From: Zoogloeaceae bacterium
Lineage (GTDB): Bacteria > Pseudomonadota > Gammaproteobacteria > Burkholderiales > Rhodocyclaceae
Length of the DNA: 10,938 nucleotides
Assembly: GCA_031278735.1 (NCBI GenBank)
Contig: JAITJU010000194.1
Coordinates: 1-10,938 of the forward strand
Direction: 5' to 3'
The translations under genes were made by a program, and so were the position numbers. Shown here one piece after another: positions 6,335 to 10,938 of the stretch; position 1 is the first letter of the stretch; each line of letters begins with the position of its first letter. The notes beneath the pieces were generated by a model. It worked only from the letters and a program-made list of their open reading frames with translations. It searched no databases and was not told where the DNA came from.

Positions 6335-6686
6335 CGTCCTCTTCGGCAAAGTCGGCGGACGCCTCCCACAGAATGTGACTTTCCTTTTTGCTTTTGGCCG
6401 TGCGCGCCAGCATGTCCAGCAAGGGCCAGGCGCGCTGGGCGGCGCTGACGCGCGGCACGGGCGGTTTCCCCGCTTCCGCGTCCATGTCGTCCGTTACTGG
6501 TTCGGGGCGCGGCGCGGGCAATGTTCGGAGATAGCGTTCAATGTGCATGATGGCGGCGGGCATTTCCGCCTGGGTGATGACGCCCCGGGCGGAGCAGTTC
6601 TTGCCCATCGCCTTGAGAAAAGGGCGGGCGTCCCGGGCGTACATCAACATCGCGCCGGATTCACTGGAAGTAAAGGTAACAAGCAT
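6315..6686 (-). CDS. DUF1840 family protein
   Basis: A small soluble protein of 123 residues; the family has no known function and is mainly found in Betaproteobacteria. The N-terminus MLVTFTSSESGAMLMYARDA, then FLKAMGK and RGVITQAEMPAAI (about 34-47), with a C-terminal block AAQRAWPLLDML, match the family pattern, as far as I remember it. The start at ATG 6686 is chosen because MLVTF is the usual N-terminus. No strong ribosome binding site precedes it. A proline- and acid-rich linker (57-76) separates two conserved parts. Its 3' end overlaps the start of the SUMT gene by 20 bases, which suggests a shared mRNA. It is divergent from the methyltransferase-like gene that begins 59 bases away; no convincing promoter was seen in that gap. 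Confidence 0.85.
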   Translation of the reverse strand: MLVTFTSSESGAMLMYARDARPFLKAMGKNCSARGVITQAEMPAAIMHIERYLRTLPAPRPEPVTDDMDAEAGKPPVPRVSAAQRAWPLLDMLARTAKSKKESHILWEASADFAEEDDARDAA

Positions 6687-6745
6687 GGCGTACGCGCTCG
6701 TGAATACAGAAAGTGTAAGTGTAGCTTGAAGACCGGCTTTCCATA

Positions 6746-7438
6746 ATGCGAAAATTACACATTGTCATTGCCGCTCCAGAAAATGAAAGAAAGAAACCGA
6801 TGAACGCTCATTGCAATTCCATGCCGCAGGTTACCGATGAACTGGAACAACTGATCTTACGGGAGATTATCCTGCGGGCGCGCAGCAGCATGCCGACCTG
6901 TGCGCTGGATTTGCGTTGCGGCGAAGGACTGCTTTCGGTCAACATGGCGGAACTGGGCGCGACCGTGTTGGCCGCCGACGCGCCTGAATTTTCCGGCCCG
7001 GTGAAAAACCGGGCGCGTACCGCTGGCGTGAGCGGCGAAGTTCGTTTCACGCCCATAAAAACCTTGCCGGAAGATTTGCCGCCCGGCCCGATCGACCTTG
7101 CTTTCTGTCATCACGGCATTTCCTGTCTGCCCTATGCCGAGGCGCGCCAAACCTTGCGCGTCATTCTCAAATCCCTGCGCATCGGCGGCAAACTGTTCCT
7201 TTCCGCCTATGGACTGCATTCGGCGCTGGGTGAAAATTACGCCGCCGCCGGCGCGCCCGTCGAACGACGTTTCTGCAAGCTGACGCCCGCGCTTGCCAAG
7301 TGCTACAACATTCACGATGCCGTCTGTCTGTACTCCGAGCGTGATCTGGTTACGTTGCTTTTTGAAGTCGGCGGCAGCGTCCTTCGGAGCTTCACCACTA
7401 CGCACGGCACGGTCAAGGCCGTTGCCGTGAGGGTATAG
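6746..7438 (+). CDS. Class I SAM-dependent methyltransferase-like protein
   Basis: The 230-residue product has the Rossmann-like methyltransferase order: motif I TCALDLRCGEGLLS (51-64), the acidic end of strand 2 near VLAADAPE (74-81), PIDLAFCHHG (115-124), and motif post-II/III LRIGGKLFLSAYG (144-156). Motif I has Arg where most members have Gly (DLRCGEG rather than DxGCGxG), though CGEG is kept. No specific substrate family is recognised. Two starts are possible: ATG 6746, giving this length, or ATG 6800 (19th residue, MNAHCNS), preceded by a purine-rich AAAGAAAGAAACC. Neither has a good Shine-Dalgarno. The first 18 residues look less like the domain, so 6800 may be right. The gene stands alone between the divergent DUF1840 gene and the convergent rpoH. 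Confidence 0.72.
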   Translation: MRKLHIVIAAPENERKKPMNAHCNSMPQVTDELEQLILREIILRARSSMPTCALDLRCGEGLLSVNMAELGATVLAADAPEFSGPVKNRARTAGVSGEVRFTPIKTLPEDLPPGPIDLAFCHHGISCLPYAEARQTLRVILKSLRIGGKLFLSAYGLHSALGENYAAAGAPVERRFCKLTPALAKCYNIHDAVCLYSERDLVTLLFEVGGSVLRSFTTTHGTVKAVAVRV

Positions 7439-7476
7439 CCAATACCCCCGGCGGCTCCCCCACCGTCTCTCGGCCA

Positions 7477-7494
7477 CGCCCGCCATGCCGGGCG
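7477..7494. other. GC-rich hairpin between convergent genes
   Basis: CGCCCG (7477-7482) pairs with CGGGCG (7489-7494) around a 6-base loop in the 77-base gap between the methyltransferase-like gene and rpoH. Neither side has a T-run, so it is at best a weak or bidirectional terminator. Confidence 0.25.
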
Positions 7495-7515
7495 AACGCG
7501 CTCCGGCTCGTTCCC

Positions 7516-8385
7516 TTACCTTGCGCCGTCGCCCAGCAAGCCGCGCATTTTCTGCAGCGCCTTGACTTCGATTTGGCGAATGCGTTCAGCGGACACCTGA
7601 AATTCCGCCGCCAGTTCGTGCAACGTGGCGGCTTCGCCGTCATCGGACAGCCAACGGGCTTCGATGATGCGGCGGCTGCGCGCGTCCAGGTCTTTCAGGG
7701 CGCCTTGCAGACCCTCCTCTTGCAGGCGGGTATAATCGCGGCCTTCGATCACGCGGGTTGGCTCGTAGTGCGAATCCGCCAGATAATCAATGGGCGCGAA
7801 GCTTTCCTCGCCGTCGTCCATTTGTCCTTCCAGCGCCAGATCGCGCGCGCTCATGCGGCCTTCCATTTCGCGGACTTCTTCCGGCTTGACGCCCAGCTTT
7901 TCGGCAATCGTCGCCGTCTGCGCCGAAGACAGGCTGGCCGCGTGCGTCAGGCTGTTCTTCAGGCTCCGCAGATTGAAAAACAGCTTGCGCTGCGCTTTGG
8001 TCGTGACCACCTTGACCAGACGCCAATTTTTCAAAATGTATTCGTGAATCTCGGCCTTGATCCAGTGCAGGGCAAACGATACCAGTCGCACGCCGCGCGC
8101 CGGATCGAAACGCTTGACCGCCTTCATCAGGCCGATGTTGCCCTCCTGAATCAGGTCGGCGTGCGGCAGGCCGTAGCCCAGATAACCGCGCGCCACGGAA
8201 ATGACCAGACGCAGGTGCGACAACACCAGTTGCCGCGCCGCGTCCAGATCGCCCGTCTCATGAAACTGGCGCGCCAGGCGAAATTCTTCTTCCTCCGACA
8301 ACAAGGGAGCGCGCTGCGCCGCCTGAATGTAAGCATCAATATTGCCCGCCGCCAAAGGCATGGGCAAAGCCAAAGCATGAGTCAT
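7516..8385 (-). CDS. rpoH: RNA polymerase sigma-32 factor (heat-shock sigma factor)
   Basis: Sigma-32 directs RNA polymerase to heat-shock promoters of chaperone and protease genes. The 289-residue product, read from ATG 8385, has the sigma-70 family blocks: region 2 with HADLIQEGNIGLMKAVKRFD (75-94) and SFALHWIKAEIHEYI (103-117), then the RpoH box QRKLFFNLR (132-140), which distinguishes sigma-32 from other sigma factors, region 3, and region 4 with TLHELAAEFQVSAERIRQIE near the end. Length matches the family (about 285). The start has a strong AGGAGG ribosome binding site (8395-8400, minus strand) nine bases upstream. It is the last of the minus-strand series after ubiC but has its own promoter and a CIRCE operator, implying HrcA control. 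The leader is about 80 bases, as expected for a gene whose translation may also respond to heat. Residues 1-14 before the domain are weakly conserved. Identification is very secure. Confidence 0.97.
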   Translation of the reverse strand: MTHALALPMPLAAGNIDAYIQAAQRAPLLSEEEEFRLARQFHETGDLDAARQLVLSHLRLVISVARGYLGYGLPHADLIQEGNIGLMKAVKRFDPARGVRLVSFALHWIKAEIHEYILKNWRLVKVVTTKAQRKLFFNLRSLKNSLTHAASLSSAQTATIAEKLGVKPEEVREMEGRMSARDLALEGQMDDGEESFAPIDYLADSHYEPTRVIEGRDYTRLQEEGLQGALKDLDARSRRIIEARWLSDDGEAATLHELAAEFQVSAERIRQIEVKALQKMRGLLGDGAR

Positions 8386-8394
8386 TACGTGTTT

Positions 8395-8400
8395 CCTCCT
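8395..8400 (-). promoter_or_regulatory. Ribosome binding site of rpoH
   Basis: CCTCCT on the plus strand reads AGGAGG on the minus strand, nine bases before the ATG at 8385. It is the strongest Shine-Dalgarno in the window and fixes the start at 8385 rather than at upstream in-frame codons to 8433. Confidence 0.85.
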
Positions 8401-8472
8401 TGACGAAATCCGCCGCTGGCCATCGTCGCGCAATGCGGCGCGGCTTGCGTCGTCCGCTGCAAAATTGCGCTT

Positions 8473-8502
8473 ATTTTAGCACTCGTTGCGGGAGAGTGCT
8501 AA
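8473..8502 (-). promoter_or_regulatory. Sigma-70-like promoter of rpoH, overlapped by CIRCE
   Basis: On the minus strand TTAGCA (8497-8502) and TAAAAT (8473-8478) are separated by 18 bases. The -35 fits the consensus in four of six bases and the -10 in five of six. The -35 is one arm of the CIRCE operator and the -10 overlaps the other, so bound HrcA would block polymerase. Transcription would begin near 8466, giving a leader of about 80 bases to the rpoH ATG. Confidence 0.55.
8476..8502. promoter_or_regulatory. CIRCE operator (HrcA binding site) upstream of rpoH
   Basis: TTAGCACTC (8476-8484), a 9-base spacer (8485-8493) and GAGTGCTAA (8494-8502) match the CIRCE consensus TTAGCACTC-N9-GAGTGCTAA without a mismatch. 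CIRCE is the site of HrcA, a heat-shock repressor best known on groESL and dnaK operons. Here the only gene it can control is rpoH, 91 bases downstream on the minus strand. The site also contains the ubiC stop codon (TAG read from 8501-8499). I recall that CIRCE upstream of rpoH has been reported in some betaproteobacteria, but could not check it. hrcA itself is not in the window. Confidence 0.93.
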
Positions 8503-9062
8503 CAGCGATGCGCGGTCAAAATCTTTTGAAAATGTAACACGGCGGGCAGAAAAACTTCCGTCACCAGCACGCCTTTTGCCTTGGGGCCGAAGCAGGAACG
8601 CCTTGCCCAGAGGCGGGGAGGCAGGACGGCATCGGGCAGCGATTGCGCGGCGCGACGATAGAGCGGCGCGCGAGTATCCAGACGGCAAAACTCCAGCGGG
8701 CTGCGCAGGACGCACGGATCGGCAAACAGCGCCGCGCCCAGGGCGCGGTTTTGCAACGCCGCGAAATCGAGATCAAATGGATGGCGCGGATGGCGGAGCA
8801 TGGCGCTGCGCGCGAAAACAACCGCCTGTCCGTCGCAGCACAACAATACTTCCCGCGTCCAGACCATTTCCCCGGCGCGCGCCTTCAGACGCGCCGCCTC
8901 GTCGCGCAAAACCGGCGCGGCGCGCTGATGCAGGCGGCGCACGGAAAATTCAGCGGCGGCGCGCAGGCGCAAGGTGAGCGAGCCGCGTTCCCGCAAGAGG
9001 GAACACAACGCGCCCGCCTCCTTGCCGACGTGTGAACGCCAGCGCGACAGCGCGCGGCTCAT
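8499..9062 (-). CDS. ubiC: Chorismate lyase (chorismate pyruvate-lyase)
   Basis: UbiC splits chorismate into 4-hydroxybenzoate and pyruvate, the first step towards ubiquinone. The 187-residue product starts at ATG 9062, the A-T-G-A overlap with the DUF192 stop (TGA 9061-9059), which suggests coupled translation. The family signature blocks are TREVLLCCDG (69-78) with the catalytic Arg70, LGAALFADP (108-116), PLEFCRLD, LWARRSCF (151-158) and VTEVFLPA (167-174) with Glu169, corresponding to E. coli Arg76 and Glu155. It is about 20 residues longer than E. coli UbiC (165), with a longer loop after residue 120 and a short C-terminal tail. The last codon and stop (TAG 8501-8499) lie inside the CIRCE element. 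An extended frame upstream to 9281 is not needed. Confidence 0.93.
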   Translation of the reverse strand: MSRALSRWRSHVGKEAGALCSLLRERGSLTLRLRAAAEFSVRRLHQRAAPVLRDEAARLKARAGEMVWTREVLLCCDGQAVVFARSAMLRHPRHPFDLDFAALQNRALGAALFADPCVLRSPLEFCRLDTRAPLYRRAAQSLPDAVLPPRLWARRSCFGPKAKGVLVTEVFLPAVLHFQKILTAHRC

Positions 9063-9511
9063 CGGGCGCCGCCCGCGTCCAGTCCCTGCACTTGCGCGCC
9101 CGCGGCAATGCCTTTTTCGGCAAACCAGCCCCGGTTCATTTCCAGCGCGAAGCGGGCGGGCGCGTCCGCGCAATGGTTGTCTTCGCTTTGCGGCCGCATG
9201 TCGCGAATGTTGATGATCCGTCCTTTTGCATCCAGAAACGCCACGGACAGCGGAATGAAGGTGTTTTTCATCCACATGCAATGCCGATCGGACTGGGGAA
9301 AAACGAACAACATGCCTTCATGTCCGGCCATGCCGCGCCGTCCCATCAATCCCGCGCCGCGCCGCGCCGGCGTTGCCGCCACCTCGGCCAGAATGCGATA
9401 CAGGCCAATCGACAACTCCACGCGCGGCATGACCGCCTGCGTCTGTACCTGCGCCCGCGCGGACGTCGATATGCCCAGCGCCAACAGGGAAAGGGCAAGA
9501 ATCTTTTTCAT
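9059..9511 (-). CDS. DUF192 family exported protein
   Basis: A 150-residue secreted or periplasmic protein of a small conserved family of unknown function. Start ATG 9511 gives a signal peptide (MKKILALSLLALGISTSARA, cleavage about residue 20); the frame open to 9682 upstream lacks such a start and reads through repeat-like sequence. The family motif block is clear: TPARRGAGLMGRRGM (45-59), GMLFVFPQ (63-70), and MWMKNTFIPLSVAFLD (75-90), where WMKNT and the later GRIINI are hallmarks. It overlaps the start of ubiC by 4 bases (ATGA), suggesting the two are expressed together. A weak TAGAAT (9537-9542, minus) could be a -10. Nothing indicates its substrate. Confidence 0.9.
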   Translation of the reverse strand: MKKILALSLLALGISTSARAQVQTQAVMPRVELSIGLYRILAEVAATPARRGAGLMGRRGMAGHEGMLFVFPQSDRHCMWMKNTFIPLSVAFLDAKGRIINIRDMRPQSEDNHCADAPARFALEMNRGWFAEKGIAAGAQVQGLDAGGAR

Positions 9512-9555
9512 GGGAACATCCAATTCGGAAAGCCCTATTCTATCCCGTCGAACCA

Positions 9556-9575
9556 GGACGGCATCCATGCCGTCC
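9556..9575 (+). other. Perfect inverted repeat followed by a short T-run (plus strand)
   Basis: GGACGGCAT (9556-9564) and ATGCCGTCC (9567-9575) are exact reverse complements with 2 bases between, then CTTTT (9576-9580). It looks like a small terminator hairpin for plus-strand reading, but no plus-strand gene is known just upstream, and the neighbouring genes run on the minus strand. It may be a chance palindrome or a repeat unit. Confidence 0.3.
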
Positions 9576-9749
9576 CTTTTCCGGAAGTCTTCCCAAAAAT
9601 GGCGCTTCCCGGTATTGGCGCGGGCGATCCGCTGGAGGACAAGGAACCCAGGCCTCGAATTCAGGAGCGGCAAACGCGGCAATGAAGCCCGGGAACCGAA
9701 GCGCGGGAGGCGGTTTGGGGCAGATTGCCAATGTCCGTCCGGCCAAAAC

Positions 9750-10938
9750 TCATTCGGCGGTTTTTTTCACGGATCGCTTCCAGTTCGTGATGATGTTCTG
9801 GCGGGCGCGCGATACGGCAAGCGCATTGGCGGGCGCGTCGCGGGTAAGCGTGGTGCCCGCGCCGATGGTCGCGCCCTTGCCCACGCGCACGGGCGCGACC
9901 AGTTGGCTGTCCGATCCGATGAAGGCGTCTTCTTCGATAACGGTTTCGTATTTATTGACGCCATCATAATTGCAGGTAATGACGCCCGCGCCGATGTTCA
10001 CGCGCGCGCCAATATCCGCGTCGCCGAGGTAGGCCAGGTGGTTGGCTTTGGAATTCTCGCCCAGGCGGCTGTTCTTGATTTCCACGAAATTGCCGACGCG
10101 CGCGCCTGCCGCCAGTTCCGTGCCCGGACGCAGGCGGGCGTAAGGGCCGACCACGCTGTCCGCGCCAATGCGGACGCCATCGACGTGGGTAAACGCCGCC
10201 AGTCGCGCGTCCGCCTCGATATGGGCGTCGCGGATGACGCAGTAGGGGCCTATCTCCACGCCGTCTTCCAGACGCACCTCGCCGCTGAAAACGCAACCCA
10301 CGTCGATGCTGACATCCCGCCCGCAGACGAGCCGCCCGCGAATGTCGATGCGCGCCGGGTCGGCGAGACGCGCGCCCCGCAACATCAGGGCTTCCGCCAG
10401 ACGGCATTGACAGACGCGCTCCAGCGCGGCCAGTTGCCGCTTGTCGTTTACTCCCTCCACTTCCCAGGCGGCGGCGGGCTGCGCGGCGGTTATGCTTATG
10501 CCGTCGGCGGCGGCGCGCGCCGCCAGGTCGGTAAGGTAGTACTCGCCTTGAGCGTTGTCGTTGTTCAAGTCGGCGAGCCATGCGCCCAGTACGCGCCGGG
10601 GCAAGAGCAGAATGCCCGTGTTGATTTCCGTGATTTGGCGCAGGGCGTCGGAAGCGTCCTTTTCCTCGACGATGCCGCGCACCCTGCCCGCGTCGTCGCG
10701 CACGACGCGTCCGTAACCCCGCGGCTGCTCAAGATGGACGGTGAGCAGTCCCATGCCTTCGCCGCTCTCGTTCAGGAGGCGTTCCAGCGTTGTTTTTTCG
10801 ACCAGCGGCACGTCGCCGTAAAGCACGAGCGTGGGCAGGGCGTCGTCAATCAGGGGGAGCGCCTGCGCCAGCGCGTGCCCCGTGCCCAGTTGTTCGGATT
10901 GCAATGCCCAGCGGATGTCCGTTTCCGGAAAGGCGCGG
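9750..10938 (-). CDS. glmU: Bifunctional GlmU (UDP-GlcNAc pyrophosphorylase / GlcN-1-P acetyltransferase), N-terminus cut by window edge
   Basis: GlmU makes UDP-N-acetylglucosamine for peptidoglycan and lipopolysaccharide: its C-terminal half acetylates glucosamine-1-phosphate and its N-terminal half adds UMP. The frame runs off the right edge, so the first 60 or so residues (with the nucleotide-binding GxG) are missing; the last 395 codons are present, against about 455 in the family. Seen: EQLGTGHA, LYGDVPL, GYGRVVRDDAGRV, EINTGILLL, NAQGEYYLTDL and EVEGVND in the pyrophosphorylase part, then the left-handed beta-helix with GPYARLRPG, VGNFVEIKN, SKANHLAYLGDA and INIGAGVITCNYDG, including the acetyltransferase Arg, Lys, His and Tyr sites. 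The end matches the family. Stop is TGA at 9752-9750. It is separated from the DUF192 gene by 238 bases, and no T-run terminator is seen. Confidence 0.97.
   Translation of the reverse strand, partial: RAFPETDIRWALQSEQLGTGHALAQALPLIDDALPTLVLYGDVPLVEKTTLERLLNESGEGMGLLTVHLEQPRGYGRVVRDDAGRVRGIVEEKDASDALRQITEINTGILLLPRRVLGAWLADLNNDNAQGEYYLTDLAARAAADGISITAAQPAAAWEVEGVNDKRQLAALERVCQCRLAEALMLRGARLADPARIDIRGRLVCGRDVSIDVGCVFSGEVRLEDGVEIGPYCVIRDAHIEADARLAAFTHVDGVRIGADSVVGPYARLRPGTELAAGARVGNFVEIKNSRLGENSKANHLAYLGDADIGARVNIGAGVITCNYDGVNKYETVIEEDAFIGSDSQLVAPVRVGKGATIGAGTTLTRDAPANALAVSRARQNIITNWKRSVKKTAE

Noticed and set aside
5534..6448. 304-codon plus-strand frame
   Set aside because: It is the antisense shadow of the SUMT gene, which has all its family motifs; the frame itself has none.
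6687..6745. Possible divergent promoters between DUF1840 and the methyltransferase-like gene
   Set aside because: Candidate -35 and -10 boxes (for example TTCAAG and TATTCA on the minus strand) match the consensus poorly, so I do not list them.
6857..7486. 209-codon minus-strand frame
   Set aside because: It is opposite the methyltransferase-like gene, and its own sequence shows no family pattern.
7573..8403. 276-codon plus-strand frame
   Set aside because: It is opposite rpoH, which has clear sigma-32 motifs and a strong ribosome binding site. The composition is that of a reverse-strand shadow.
8499..9281. ubiC extended to an upstream start at 9281
   Set aside because: The added 73 residues lie over the DUF192 gene and are Arg/His-rich. 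The ATG at 9062 overlaps the DUF192 stop as ATGA and begins at the usual UbiC N-terminus.

Overview
The window is a GC-rich piece of a Betaproteobacteria-like chromosome. The basis is the gene content: a DUF1840 protein, an RpoH gene with a CIRCE operator, a UbiC/DUF192 pair, a PCuAC/SCO copper pair and a stand-alone uroporphyrinogen-III methyltransferase. Gene order or genus could not be confirmed without a search. Most of it is dense housekeeping DNA. I found no tRNA, rRNA, CRISPR array, transposase or phage gene, and nothing I would call a new defence or biosynthetic system.

Layout, left to right. Positions 2-1675 (+) are the C-terminal part of valyl-tRNA synthetase, cut by the window edge. 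Positions 1676-2025 hold the remnant of a NYN-domain (DUF88/LabA-type) gene and a dispersed hairpin repeat. Positions 2026-2859 (+) encode an exported protein of unknown function. Positions 2860-3636 are a poorly coding stretch with a small membrane-protein ORF, possibly an interrupted gene, and a cluster of repeats, ending in a promoter. Positions 3637-4736 (+) are a two-gene copper unit: a periplasmic PCuAC chaperone and a SCO lipoprotein, probably for CuA assembly of cytochrome oxidase. Converging on it with a 1-bp gap is a minus-strand cluster (6686 to 4738): DUF1840 protein, uroporphyrinogen-III C-methyltransferase, sirtuin. Positions 6746-7438 (+) encode a class I SAM methyltransferase-like protein. 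It converges on the minus-strand series DUF192 exported protein, ubiC (chorismate lyase) and rpoH (sigma-32), positions 9511 to 7516. The window closes with minus-strand glmU (9750-10938), cut at its N-terminus.

The most informative regulatory feature is a perfect CIRCE operator (TTAGCACTC-N9-GAGTGCTAA, 8476-8502). It overlaps a sigma-70-like promoter for rpoH and also the stop codon of ubiC. This implies that the repressor HrcA controls the heat-shock sigma factor in this organism. Other points of interest are the two decayed regions (NYN remnant and 2860-3520), the unusual repeats at 3271-3518 and the unassigned exported protein at 2026-2859.
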